From: Asterochloris sp. CNOR1
Lineage: Eukaryota > Chlorophyta > Trebouxiophyceae > Trebouxiales > Trebouxiaceae
Direction of reading: 5' to 3'
Length of the DNA stretch: 64,000 nt
Assembly (NCBI GenBank): GCA_963969365.1
Contig: OZ017752.1
Coordinates: forward strand, 2,480,001 to 2,544,000
In this document: piece after piece, positions 36,360 through 48,217 of the stretch
Layout of the letters: each line of letters opens with the position of its first letter
Position numbering within the stretch: position 1 is the stretch's first letter
The notes under the pieces: model-generated
The model's database searches: none
Seen by the model: the letters and a program-made list of their open reading frames with translations, nothing else
Told to the model about the DNA's origin: nothing
Position numbers and translations under genes: made by a program

Positions 36360-36663
36360 TGTTTGTATAGCATGGCAGGTGATGTTAGCATGGAATGGAA
36401 TGTGACCAGTTGCATCATCCATTCCCCAGCAATGAAGCTCCCTCTCTCTGGCCCCGCTGCCCTGTTCCCACACACTTTGCATTGCACATGGCCGTCTACA
36501 ATAACATATCCCACGGCCCCTGCTTTTCATTGCCATTGAAGGCCCGCGGAAACGCTTTTCTCTTGTTCAACGGGGTTTCCGGTGTGTACATCACTCCAAG
36601 CTGTTCTGAATGGGTCATCACCCATGCAGGCCTGTCTGAAAGAATGGGTAGTGCTGCAGCTCC

Positions 36664-39600
36664 TCAGAGCTCAAAAAGCTGCTTGCCTTGCGACACATGT
36701 CGCTTGAAGGCCGCCTCATATGCTGCCTTGGCAGAGGGATCAGGCTGAACGACCTGCAGGAAGGCACAGCACCACTTGATAAAGCAGTGCAGCTCTGTGG
36801 TGCACAATCAACCAAACCCAAGTTGTCCTGGGGGAGCAGCAAGTCCTCCAAGACACAACTCCATGCACTGGGAGGCCGTTGCAGCGTTCCCATCAGCCAT
36901 GGCACCGCCCAGCATGTCGCCGCACCCGATCTACCAGACGTGGCCTGTGCAGATTGCTAGCTTGAGAAAAACAAGCACAGGACTGGCTTCCCTGTGCACC
37001 AGCACCCATGAAGTAGACTGCAGCAGCCCACCTCCACTGCCAGAGGCGGCGATTTCCCACACACATACCCTCACCAGCAGCAACACCACTGCCCAGCAGA
37101 ACAGCAGCAGCCCACCTCCTCTGCCAGGGGCGGCGAGTGCCCCTGCACAAACTCCGCGACCGGCACGCCGGACTGCACGGCGGCAGCCTGCAGCGCAGCC
37201 CCCAGCGCTGCCGACTCGGGCTCTGTGGGGAACACCAGCGGCAGCTGGAAGGAGTCTGCGATGATGCGGCGCCAGAGCCGGTTCTTTGAGCCGCCGCCCA
37301 CCACGCGCAGCTCCTTGGCCTTCAGCCCATAGCTCTCCATCATTTTCATACCTGTAGCACAGGACAGTGCGCGCAGGCTGTTGTCCTCAGTCTCACGACT
37401 GTCATCTTTTTTATCGAGGCGGAGGGCCTCAGCGTTGCAACTCAGATCACAGCAGGGTCAAGCCTGCAGCGGCCGCTAGTTCTTCATCATGGTGCTGCCT
37501 GCAGCAGTTGCACCATAAGCAGCCAGCCCTGGACCGCGTCAGGCTTGCCCTATATAGTGCCTCCTTCAGGCACTGGTCCAGCGTTTCATGTTGTACATAA
37601 GCACCAAACTTGTCAAAGCCAGGCAAAGTGAGCAGGGACTCCTTCTCTGGTGCTGGGTTTTAGGCACAGGGACTGCTGCAGATCAAGCACTCCAGCATGC
37701 TGCTTGCATCGATCATGAGGTTGCAGTGCCCATACCAACAGCTGGTCCTTCAGCATCTTGAAAGTCTGTGCAGCCCCACCTGCCAGGAGGGAGAAGGTGG
37801 CACCCTCCATGGCTGCCCTGTACAGCAGCCCCGGCCTGAGGCTGCCTGGGCGCAAGCCCAGCAGCACGCCCGTGGAGTGGGGCCAGTTGGGCGTCCGCTC
37901 GCCTGCAGGCAGCTCACACAATTGATAGTGTTAGCTGCCTAGCAGCCAGGGCTGCAATGAGTTGCATCGTGCTGCTGCAGCCGCTTGGCCTGTCAGTTGC
38001 GGCAGATTGTGCCCAGTGCTGCTCTGCAGAGTCCTGACTTGGGCCTGGCAGCACACACCCCAAAAACAATGTCAGCAGTCTGTCCAGAGCTCTGCAGCAC
38101 AGCCCAGTGGAGCTGTTGAGTTCCATCTTTGAACAGCAGGAGCTGCAGCGGCAGACCCCTGCCGACAGCCAGCACACTCCCTTTGTAGAGGCAGCTAGGC
38201 TCCCTGCAGCCACGCCAGTCCCCAGCCCTTCCCCAAAATGGGCTGCTGTTGGTAAATCTTGCCTGTAATGGGACTGCAGGGTCTGTGCCAGCAGCAGATT
38301 GCAGGTAATGGACCGCAGCATCGAAATCCGAGGGACAGCTCGCCCGCGCAGGAGGTCACCAAGTTTGTGGGGCAGTTGCTTGCCTGTTATGTAGGGCAGA
38401 AAGTTGACGCCGCTGCAGCCAGGCTCCTCCTTCTCAGCCAGCTGCGTGATGGTCTCATGGTCCAGATTAAAGGACTTGCGCACCTGCAGGCGATGCACGG
38501 ATTGGACGCTTGAGCGCCTTGCTGGCAGTGCGGGAGGTCCACAGCAGTTGCAGCTGTGCAGGCTGGAATGCACAATACGGTCATGCAGCAGGCTCTGGCC
38601 CTGCAGTGCATGCAAGAAGGGCCAGCATTGAGCCCTCAGTGCTCATGTGAAGATATGGCATGCATGCTTGCAGCCATCCGCCGAGGCTGTGTCCAGCCCA
38701 CCACAACCCTACACATTCTACAGGCAGGGCTCCTCCCCTGTGCACAGCTGGCAGCCCCCAGCCTGCATTCTCTCCTCGTCTCCTCACTTGCACACCAATG
38801 CAGCTGTCACTCACATCCTCTGTCACAGTGGTACAGTTCATGGTGCACAGCAGTGGCAGCCATGACCCTGAGGCATCGCAGAAGGGACTGACGGCGCCAG
38901 ACTTGTCCAGGATGGGCTTTGGCGACAGCCCAAACAGCGTGCCAGAGGTGCCCAGAGACATCACCCACCTGCACAGGCATGGGCATGGTAGCACACAAGG
39001 TCATGCAGGGAAGGATGTATGTGCACGTGCGCAGTGGCAGAACCATGTATGCGTGACATGCCAAGCAAGATGCACAAGGACTGTGAGACATCTGCCCTTT
39101 CAGGACAAGCGCTGAGCCCCTGAGGCTGACAGGGATCTGACAGAGCAAATTTAGAGAGGCTCAGCACACCATGCAACCCTTTGTGCCTGCAGGAAGCAGG
39201 TGCGGGCTGCGCCAGCAGGACCATCGGGCTCAGGGCAGTGTGTACTCACGTGCCCTCCTGGACTGCCCCTGCCCCCAGTGCACTCATCTGGTTGTCGCCG
39301 CTGCCGGCGCCGACAACCACGTCAGGGGTAAGGCCCAGCTGCTTGGCCACCCCTGGCCGCAGGGTCCCCACCGCCTGCAAGAATTTCAGTGAAAGCATTG
39401 CTCGATTGTCAGATGTCAGATGTCAGGTGAGCAGCAAGCAGCGCAGGTCGTTTGCAGGTAGTTTGCAGGCAACAGTAATCTTGTCACACAGGGAGCACTG
39501 CCAGCTTCATTCTAAGCAATTGTCAGTCTGGCGCAGCAGGTTTGCAGCTCAGCTTGCATGGCCAGCTGAGGTATTGAGGCAGTTAGCAAAATGCAGACAA

Positions 39601-41818
39601 GTCGACTCACTAGACACACAGTGTGCCCCTAAGCCATAGCTGGGCCCCTTAACTCAGTGCAGGCTGCAGCCACAGGTGCTGCAGCACCAATGATGGGAGC
39701 ATGCTCAGCCCTTGCCAGTATCTCCTTGATAGCATCAGCGTCTGGGGTTGCTGTGCAGCTTGCTGCCATTGCTGGCAGGGCATTTTGTGACCATTTGAGC
39801 TGCAAACCTGAAAGGGCCATGGGACAAAACAATTGCGAGCCGCAGTTAGGCCTGGAGGTGCACCCAGGCCAACACCACAGGCCACATCTGCAGCTACTGT
39901 ACTGCAGCACCATGAGCCCTACCTCATTGGGGGTAATGAGCTCTGGAAACTTGTTGTGCAGCTCGCTGTCGATGCTGGCCAGGCGAGTGGGGTCATAGTC
40001 CCGCTTGGCGGGGTCGAACAGCCCCGTCCCACTTGCATCTCCAGCCTGCAGGTGCGCCACACACACAGCATCAGGCTTCCTGGGGCTCCTCCAGGCCAAT
40101 TTGACTTTGTTCTAAGCCTGCAGGCACAGCACACATTGGGGAGACAACCAGTCTGGGCCAGGCAGTGCCAGTTTGAGCCGGGCTAGGTTGAGATGTACTT
40201 GCCGGCCAGGCAACGCAGCAGCCAGCACTGCCAACTGCAGAACCTTCATCAACACAGCTGCTTCGCCTCAGGTGTGTGGTGGGGCAGCAAGAGATGCAGA
40301 AGCAGCCACACTCTGCAATGCCCAGAGTCCCTCTGTCAGCTGCCTCCATGCTGCAATCAACCTGCCGTTGTATCACCCTAGCTGCTGCATCCAAGCAGTT
40401 ACCTGCGCAAAGCTGGGTACAAACGGAGCTCACCTCTGCACAGTAGCGCCCTGTCAGGTAGTAGTTGAAGTAGTCGTGGGGCAGCAGGACCTTGGCAAGC
40501 TTCTTGAAATTGTCAGGCTCGTTCTCCTTCAGCCAAGCAATCTTGGAGGCTGTGAAGCCGGGCACCAGGGTCCAGTCCCACATGGCCGACAGCTTCTTGG
40601 CCTGGGGAGCCGACTCCACATCACACCACAGCTTGGCGTTCCTGATGACCTGCAGGCACAGGAAAACCAGCTGGGCACCCAAATGAATAGTGGCTGTGAG
40701 GTTGGCGGCTGATCCGCTTGGGTGTGTCAACCTGGGAGCAGGACCCAGGAAGACATGCACAGAAGCCAGGGACGCGAGAAGGCTGCTTGGAGCATCAGTG
40801 GCTAGAGCAAAGCAGGCTCGCTCTTTAGCAGGCAGGGAAGGCCGCCCTGCATGTGCATCAGCTGCAAGCATTGCTTCACAGAGGGCAGGGTTCATTTTGC
40901 AGGCAGGCGCATCCCCTAGCTCTGGCCATCAGCATGCCCTGCTCGCAGCTGCAGCCCGCGTCTTTGCAGGTGGGGTGGCGCACCAAGTGTGCAGGTCTTG
41001 TGCACACCCATCACCATTATGCAGCCCGGCACAGGCAGCCTGGCCAGCGTCAGGGTGTCTCTCACTGGCCAGGCTGCCTCTCTCCCCATTGTGTGCGCGC
41101 AGCTGACAGTCTGTGGTGGTAGAGCCTGTGACTGGGGAGCTCATGCATGCTCGTGGGCTGCGGCCCTGGGTTTGACTCATACATCAAGCCAGCGTGGGCC
41201 CATGAGTGCAGGCAGCCTGCCCAGTGGACAGTTTATGCTCCATGCTCACCTCTCCATCCTTGTCCACAGGCACAAATCCGTGCTGCTGCCCACTGATGCC
41301 CAGCGACTTCACCGCAGCTTTGTCCACATTGGCCAAAGCCTCTGACAGGGCTGCAATGCCGCCCTGCAGGCGGTGAAGGGCAACATGCACGCCGGCTGCT
41401 GGCACAGCAACAGCTTCAGCAACAGCTGCTGAGGGGTGGCGGCTTGAGGCGCTGTGCGGCCTGCAGGTGCCGCAATGCAGGGCAGCTTGGCCCCTCAACA
41501 GAGGGGCAGGCGCACGCTGCTGTTTGCGCGATACGTGCACATGGTCAAACCTGGGACTATTCATCATTGTAATGCCCTCCAGATCCAGAACACAGCCCGC
41601 CAATGCAGCATCAGCAGCAGAGAAGCCTTTGTCAATGCCTCTGCACCAGGATCGCACCTCAATCCACAGAGAGGGGTGCTGCTCCGCCCTTCCCGGCACG
41701 TTTGACTGGAGGATGCCATATTGATATGCACCTCTGCTGACCACCTTGTTCTGGTCTGCATCATAGACCACTGCTTTGCATCCCTGAGTCCCCACATCCA
41801 GACCTAGGTGAAGGGCCA
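36664..41818 (-). CDS. XK: Xylulokinase (FGGY carbohydrate kinase)
   Basis: It phosphorylates D-xylulose to xylulose 5-phosphate, which enters the pentose phosphate pathway. From the start at 41818 the protein reads MALHLGLDVGTQGCKAVVYD (first phosphate-binding loop). Then follow LGISGQQHGFVPVDKDGE (about 41250-41315), AKLWCDVESAPQAKKLSA with the expected catalytic Asp (about 40580-40650), LPHDYFNYYLTGRYC and DASGTGLFDPAKRDYDPTRL. The second domain has VGAGSGDNQMSALGAG (about 39270-39325), WVMSLGTSGTLFG (about 38930-38970), ERTPNWPHSTGVLLGL and ELRVVGGGSKNRLWRRI. The last exon ends KQLFEL with TGA at 36664. All core motifs are present. An in-frame ATG five codons upstream (41834) is an alternative start. 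No plastid signal is seen, so it is probably cytosolic. It shares its promoter region with prolidase. Confidence 0.95.
37020..37150 (-). repeat. XK: Xylulokinase exon end and donor duplicated
   Basis: The end of the exon encoding HSPPLAEE with its GTGGGC donor (plus strand about 37104-37145) recurs 84 bp further into the intron at 37020-37060. Shared plus-strand words are GCAGCAGCCCACCTCC and GGCGGCGA. The donor is intact in the copy. Confidence 0.85.
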
Positions 41819-42202
41819 TGGCTGACCCCTGCAAGATCCAAAGTTTTCAGAAAGACATCGAAGCCTCGATTGATGCCGCTCGCCAAATTTCGCAGCTGCT
41901 CAGCAGGCTCATAAAACCCTATCATCTGGGTGCTGAAGCCCTAGACAGCTGGGTGCAGCCTCCCATGGTCCCTGCACCAAGCAGGATGCACTGCCAGGAA
42001 AGCTGCTGGCAGAGAGTCAGACAGGAAAGATTGCACGCTGCACCCCTTGACCCAGCACATTGGGGCAGAGGTTTGCAGAATCGGACACCGCATCAGCATG
42101 CCAACAGGCAGAGGCAGGCGCTGAAGGCAAGTGCTTGACTTTAGACATTTCCCGCGCCCTCTCAAAAGCACCGTCATAGTGCTGAGTGCACGGCAGACAA
42201 GC
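41819..42202. promoter_or_regulatory. Divergent promoter between xylulokinase and prolidase
   Basis: The two start codons are about 385 bp apart and point away from each other. Both promoters and 5' UTRs must lie here. I see no clear TATA box or other named element. Confidence 0.45.
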
Positions 42203-45200
42203 ATGACACACAGCCCACACATACAGGCGCCAAGGAGCAGCTTGGCACCAGCAGGGGAGGTTGCACCAAGGACCCGCCAGGGCGCGGCTGCTCCTTTTCC
42301 TGATTCTGCACCGCACCCTTTTGGGGACATCCTTCCGCTGAGGCAGCAGGCAGCAGAGACGAGAAAGAAAGTGGTGGACCAGCTGCAGGGAGGGGCCTTC
42401 ATCCTGATGCAGGTGTGTGTATGTGGCTGGGAGGCACTTGCACCAGGCTGAAACACCAGGCAGCCAGACAGTAACTTACCTCCCCGAGGTGGATCTGCCT
42501 CAATCCAAGGAAATGCTGCACAGCCAAGGTCTGACCTGGCCAGCCCAGGATGGCTCAGCACGGCCCTGAGGGCAAAGCCCTACCTGGGCATAGGTCTGCA
42601 GCAAAAGCCTGCGGTGTTGCGCCTGGTGCCTCCTGCAGGCCACTTCAGGCCTCAGAGACGCTCCAGCCAGCTTACTCCTGCCCCCAAAGCGCCCTGCTGA
42701 GTCAAGCTGCTGCCTCCATGTAGGGGGGCGACCATGTTTACAGGAACAGTGATGTGTACTTTCCATTCAGGCCTGAGAGCAACTTCTTTTATCTGACAGG
42801 TAAGGTGCAGTACCAGCAGTTGGTCTGCAGTATGCTTCTCCCAGGCTGTTGGTAGGCATGCAGACTGACCCTACTTAGGTCAGCTGAATCCCCTATCAGT
42901 CATCCAGCATGTTGTAGCCTCTGCTGCTTCAGTCATTGAGCAGAGTCCTTTTCACCACTGGTCGCAGCATCTGTGCTGTCTCAAATGAGCATTGGGCTCA
43001 TGTTTTGACTTGACATGTGCAGGCGTGCATGAGCCTGGCTATGCCTGCTTGATTGACACCACCGATGGCCACTTCACCCTGCTGGCGCCCAAGATTGACC
43101 CCCAGATGATCGTCTGGATGGTGAGCTGCCTGAGTGCATCCAAGCAATTCCCAGTTATGGGAGATATGGGTGTTGTGAAGCAGGCAGCGGGCTGCTCAAT
43201 GGGCACTGAAGAGCCTCCCAGACAGGCAGCACCAGCAGTCGCGGCGGGGCCAGCCACCTGAGCCCTGGTGGCTGGCTGCAGCTCTTGGTGGCTGCAGAGT
43301 AGCCTTGGCACTCATCCTGTGCCTGCACACCAGATGCTTGCATCGAGTTCAACAAGGAACTAAGAGTTAGGTGCCAGCAGGTGATGATGCATTGTGTGTG
43401 TGCAGCATGCTACGCCAGCAAGTGTCAGGCCTCTGCTACTGGCAGTCCCAGTCCCTGGTGACTCGTTGCAGCTCCTGCCAGCCGCAGGGAGAAGCCCTGC
43501 AGATGTACAGCAAATGCGCAACTGGAGCGCAGCAACGCGCTAAGGCCATGGGCTGGGGCAGCAGGTGCCATCACCACTGTGCGTGAAATGTGCTGTGCCA
43601 CCAAGCTCCAGGCATTTGGTGCTGGCTGCAGGGTGGGGCCCCGTCGCTGGACGAGCAGGCAGCCCAGTACGGCGCTGACAGCATTGCATTTGTGGATGAC
43701 CTTCACGGCATCCTGTCTGAGAACTCAGACCGCAGGCTGTATGCCCTGCCCTCTGGCGAAAAGCACGCCCAGCAGCTCACGAAGCAGGCAGGCTGTGGTA
43801 AGGCCCACCTTTGGGAGTCTGCCTGGTGCTGCTTGCAAACTGTGCTGTGCTGCTGTGCAGCTGCAGTGCACAGGCTGTGGGCCCTGGCTTTAGACGATAA
43901 GCACGCTCAGAGGAGGTAGGCTGCAGGGAGGCACCCTCTGTTGGTCTGCTGCTGCTTGGCAGGCTGCCATGAGCAGCAGCAGACCAACAGAGGGTGCCTC
44001 CCTACAGCCTGCCTCCTCTGCCAGCTGCTGAGCATGCCGATTGCAATGGGGAGCAGTGCACAGGCTGTGGGCCCTGCCCTTTAGGGAGCAGTATGCCCAG
44101 CAGCGGGCAGAGCAGGCAGCCTGTGGTGAGGCATCCCTTTAGGAGCTGGCTGTCTCTACCTGGCAGCTGCTGTGTACAGCATGGCAGACAGCTTGAGCGG
44201 CATGGAGCACTGGGGGGGCTGTGAGGCTCGCTTGGCGCAGGTGCCTGATGCGACAGGCACGATGATGCGCCTGCACCGCAGCTCATGCTGCCGGGCAGAA
44301 CCTTATTGATCCTTTGCAGATGCTGCTGCAGGACGTCTCCTGCATGTGGTGTGCCTGCACCGGGCAGGCAAACATGTTTGCGTGCCTTCAAAGCACAAAT
44401 GGTGATACACATCAGATGCCAGGTCTGCATTCACACTTGGCTGATGCTACAGCTCATGCCAAGCCACCGCTGCTGCCTGCATCCAGGCTGCACAAGCTGG
44501 GGCTGCTCCAGCCAGTTGCAGCTGACTGAAACATGTCCTGCCACCTGCAGGCAGGCTGCACAAACCAGAGCTGCTCCAAGCGGCCCTGCACCGCGCTCGC
44601 AGCATCAAGACACAGGCAGAGCTGGCCTGCCTACAGGTGAGTACTGCGCTTCAGCACAACTAGGGGGGTTTCAGGCGTTGAGTGCTTGCAGTGGGAGGCA
44701 TGATGGAGTCATGCCAGTTCTTGAGATGCACTGTGATGCACCTTGCCTGACTATCTGACCAGGTGCAGGACCCATGTAGGGTCCCTGGATGTGATCAAAC
44801 TGACCTTTGAACAATCCTGAGCTCAGGTGCTTAAACGCTCTCAGACACATGCACCGGCCTGGCAAATGCTGGCAGTGTGCTGCGCCGTGTCAGCTTCAGA
44901 CTTCGCAGAGCCGGTCTGCATGGCTCTCACATTGTCAAGTTCCTTACTGTGTCGACTCAGTTGCCTCACTGCTGTTCACTACTGCAGGCAGCCTGCTCCG
45001 TGTCAGCCCAAGCACATGCTGAAGCAGCCTGCGCAGCCGCGACGGCCTCCCATGAGTTCGCAATCGAAGCAGCCTTCCTGCGGGCCACCACTGCTGGGGG
45101 CTTACGCAGCCTGGGTTACCCCAGCATTGTTGCAGCAGGGCCCAACGCAGCCACGCTGCACTATGGGAGGAATGACAGTCCTGTGCGCCGCGGGGATCTG

Positions 45201-46940
45201 GTACTGATGGACGCAGGGGCTGAGTTCAGGCAAGTATGGCAGGTTAGTCAGGAGCTGCCTTCCCAACAGCAATCTCTGCCTCTACCCCTGCCTGTCAGCT
45301 CTGCTCCAGCACAAGGCATGCTGCACTGACAATCTGAGGCAACAGTGGCACCTGCTGCTGCTGGATGCCAGTCTCAACTTCAGGCAAGCGGCTGGGCTGC
45401 CTTATGAGGTGCAGCCCCTGCCTCTGCACTCAGTCCCTGTGGCGCCACATGAGATGTGGAGCTTGCCGTGGGTACTACATAGGCAGGGCCTGCCAGTTCA
45501 CTCCCTGACCAGGGGTCACGCAAATCCTTGCACCGGCATCCTGTAAGTTCAGCGTGCTGCTTAGCAGTGCTAAAGAGCGTCAGTCATCTTGTGTGCTGGC
45601 AGCTGCAAGTGCCGTCGAAGTCAGGTGGACCGCTGTGCAGGTGCCTGTCTGCGGACATCACCACAACATTCCCTGCGGGCAGCAAGTTCTCCTCCATGCA
45701 GCGGGACATCTATGGCGCCGTGCTGGAGATGCTGGTGAGTGCCGGCAGCCCTGCTTCTTTGGGCAGAGGTGCTTGCACATCGCCCTGCGGCTTGCTGCCG
45801 AGGCCTGCGTGCCTGAACAAGAGGAGGCTCCAGCCGAGGAGGCTCAAGCCTGCTGGTTAGGTGCCTGCAACCCGGCTTCCACAGGCAGGGCTGCTTGCAC
45901 ATGGAGCTCTGCGTTGTGGTGTTCAGGCCTGGATGCATGACCAAGAGGACGCCTCAGCATGCTGGGCAGGCGCCTGCAGCCATTGCTGATGTTGTGCCAG
46001 CAGCTTGCACATGGAGTGTCCCTTTTTGCTGTCCAAGCCTGCCACATGAGAATCCTGCTGCCACAGGCCGCTGCACAAGGTGTTCTCATTTCTGGCAGAG
46101 TCGCTGTCATGAAGGGGCCCCTGCTTATGCTCTGCAGGGCAGCTCAAGATGGCTCTACAAGCTGGCAAGCAGGGGCCGGTGCCCACACCTGCATGCGCAT
46201 CTGACGCCGTGAGGTGCCTCATGGCCCCTACCCCTGAGTGTTTCGTGGCGCCTGCCCTGCAGAGAAGCTCGATTGAGCTGTATAAGTCGGGCAAGCAGTG
46301 GCAGGAGCAGGTAGCCCTGCCCTCCAGGACGCGCCTGCTGCAGTTGTTGCTGGACCTGAGGCTGGTGCAGGGCTCCATGGACGAGCTGCTGGACAAGTCC
46401 ATTGACAGGGTGTTCATGCCCCACTCCCTGGGCCACTTCCTAGGTGAGGCACTGCAGCGTCCTGCATGGTGTCTTCCGTTTCAGCTGGAAGTCTGTCGGC
46501 TGGTGTCAGCATCTGCAGGCACGGGGCGAGCATGGGCACCGGCAGCGGCTGCATAGACTTGGTCTGTGATGCCCACCTCAGGCATGCGGCACCCCCGCCT
46601 TGTTCACACACGGGAAGCAATGTCCTGTGTTGCAGGGCTGGATGTGCATGATGTCAGCGAGAATGGCCCAGTGCCAGCCATGCTCAAACCTGGAAACTGT
46701 GTGACCTGTGAACCTGGCATCTACTTCAGCCCATCAGTAATTGACCCAGCGCTGGCAGACCCATCAAACAAGGGATTGTTGAACGTTGATAGACTAGCTC
46801 GCTTCACAGGGTTTGGCGGTGTGCGCCTTGAAGACAACATTGTCGTGCTGCAACATGGCAATCACAACCTCACTGGAGCTGTGCCCCGTGACATTGAGGC
46901 TGTAGAGAATGCTGCTCTAGGAAGTGCTTCTGCATTCTGA
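42203..46940 (+). CDS. PEPD: Xaa-Pro dipeptidase (prolidase)
   Basis: This M24 metallopeptidase cleaves dipeptides with C-terminal proline. Exons fitted by phase are 42203-42412, 42724-42799, 43023-43120, 43632-43797, 44551-44636, 44988-45229, 45641-45734, 46263-46443 and 46636-46940. The N-terminal domain reads FRPESNFFYLTG and VHEPGYACLIDTTDGHFTLL. The catalytic domain has both metal Asp residues (LVLMDAGAEF and SADITTTFP), the His (HSLGHFLGLDVHDV), and both Glu residues (TCEPGIYF and GVRLEDNIVV). All five ligands are therefore present. The intron after 45229 has a GC donor (AG|GCAAGT). The start is the first in-frame ATG before LRQQAAETRKKVVDQL; an upstream exon cannot be excluded. Confidence 0.95.
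43730..44130 (+). repeat. PEPD: Prolidase exon-end echoes
   Basis: The end of the exon (encoding YALPSGEKHAQQLTKQAGC, about 43738-43797) recurs at about 43868-43920 (GGCCCTGGCTTTAGACGATA, then AGCACGCTCAG) and at about 44058-44130 (GGCCCTGCCCTTTAGGGAGC, then GCAGGCAGCCTGTGGTGAGG). The second copy keeps a GGTGAGG donor and the following intron words. Confidence 0.85.
43911..44017. repeat. Long hairpin (46-bp inverted repeat, 15-bp loop)
   Basis: The arms 43911-43956 and 43972-44017 are inverted copies matching at 44 of 46 positions, around the loop TGGCAGGCTGCCATG. As RNA one mismatch can form a G-U pair. The hairpin sits in the fourth intron of prolidase, between two exon echoes. It may be a foldback (MITE-like) insertion or a small-RNA precursor. 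Confidence 0.88.
44478..44600 (+). repeat. PEPD: Echo of a prolidase exon start
   Basis: The exon at 44551 begins GCAGGCTGCACAAACCAGAG. About 70 bp upstream, 44481-44520 reads CCAGGCTGCACAAGCTGGGG and continues CTGCTCCAGCC, matching CTGCTCCAAGC in the exon. Confidence 0.8.
45740..46045 (+). repeat. PEPD: Intronic tandem repeat, three units
   Basis: Within the intron after 45734, units beginning TGCTTGCACAT recur at about 45768, 45890 and (as AGCTTGCACAT) 46003, so the period is 113-122 bp. Each holds a GCCTGxxTGC-like stretch and an AAGAGGA(G/C)GC block in the first two. They are too diverged to code. Confidence 0.7.
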
Positions 46941-47003
46941 GTCAGCCATTTCGAAACCGCCTGATCTCAATACCTGCATGCTGAACAGCACTTTTAGATG
47001 AAA

Positions 47004-47818
47004 CTAGTTTCGCCCTGAGCATGATGCTAATTGAAGCCATGCCCAGAATGAAGGCCCACCTAATGAATCAAGCACCCCTGCCACAGCCACATGAGGCTTG
47101 CAGATCTTCAGGTGAATCCCTTGCACCATGTGAAATTGCTGGAACAGGTCTGTCACCAGCTGTGCCGCCACTGACTCGAGCAGGTTGTGGGGCCTCCCCT
47201 CGAGTATCGTCTTGATGTGCCTGTGACATGCCTTTGCCTCAAGAAATGAAGAAGCCAACAGGCTCATTGGGTACAGCCAGGTTGTGAGCTGCGGGCCTCA
47301 AACTTGCTTGGTGCAGAAGCAAGTGATGGGCATAGCTACCTTGACATGTGCACGGATAGTGGATGAGCGGGCCCACTGACAGCAGCTACTGGTGCTGGTG
47401 TGCAGGTCACCACCCTTCAAAAGCCTCACCCATAGACTTGAGCATAGTTTATTGTGTCATGAAGACTGTCACTCCGGCCAGCCTTGCTCAAGTCACACAT
47501 CAGAGTGGCGTCCACCCTGAACTTTTGGCCCAGCACCCTCTCCTGCAGGATCCCACGACCTTTCCAACTCATGCGCTGCAGAATGAGCAGGGCAGATTTT
47601 GTCTAGCTGACCTCTGGAATTACCCCATGGAAGCCATGAAATAGTAGCCCATTCAGGTGAATCCTGTCCAAGCTCTCATCCTTTTTCCTGAGGGAATCGC
47701 TCGTGATGCCTGATGGGTGCAGCATGCTGTGCTCTCTGGCAGCCAGAACATGAGAAGGCCCTGGCATGCTGAGAATGCATTGCAGGGAGCGACACTGCTG
47801 CGCAGCAGATCGCAGCAT
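47004..47818 (-). CDS. folB: Dihydroneopterin aldolase (folate synthesis)
   Basis: It converts 7,8-dihydroneopterin to 6-hydroxymethyl-dihydropterin and glycolaldehyde in folate synthesis. Exon 1 (about 47610-47818) gives a 50-residue leader, then LDRIHLNGLLFHGFHGVIPE. Exon 2 (47430-47542) continues in phase ERVLGQKFRVD, then CDLSKAGRSDSLHDTINYAQ. Exon 3 (from 47220) reads KTILEGRPHNLLESVAAQL, then IHLKICKPHVAVAGVLDSLG. The conserved Glu (PEERVLGQ), the NLLES block and the KICKP lysine are present. The last residues (GPSFWAWLQLASCSGRN) are unlike the usual VEI-type end, so either the tail has diverged or a short extra exon was missed. The leader may be a mitochondrial targeting peptide. The stop lies only 63 bp from that of prolidase. 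Confidence 0.9.
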
Positions 47819-48217
47819 CGCGAGCTGACCTAACGATGGCAGAGTCTCATCCCCATTTCATGAAACTCCCAGCTCCATTCTAGTAAGAGCACATGAGGGC
47901 CCTACGCTAGGTGCTGTAGATGACTGTGAAGGGCCATCAACTGACAAGGGGCAAATCCATCTGGCGGAGAGTTAATTACTGATGTCGATGGCTGCCAGAG
48001 GAAATGATGCAATGGTACTCAGCAGACTGTCAGGCGATCCATGGGACTAAGGCACCCCAGCTGTGGACCATGCTGACATCAGCTGTGTGCGCGCTCATCA
48101 TCATGACGCAATTTGTCTTCATGTTGTGCATACGCTGCTGCCACTAGCTACTGCTGATATGTAAGGCTTTCCTGCGCAGAGATTTGGGACAGCACATCAT
48201 TCTCCTCCCAAAGGTCT

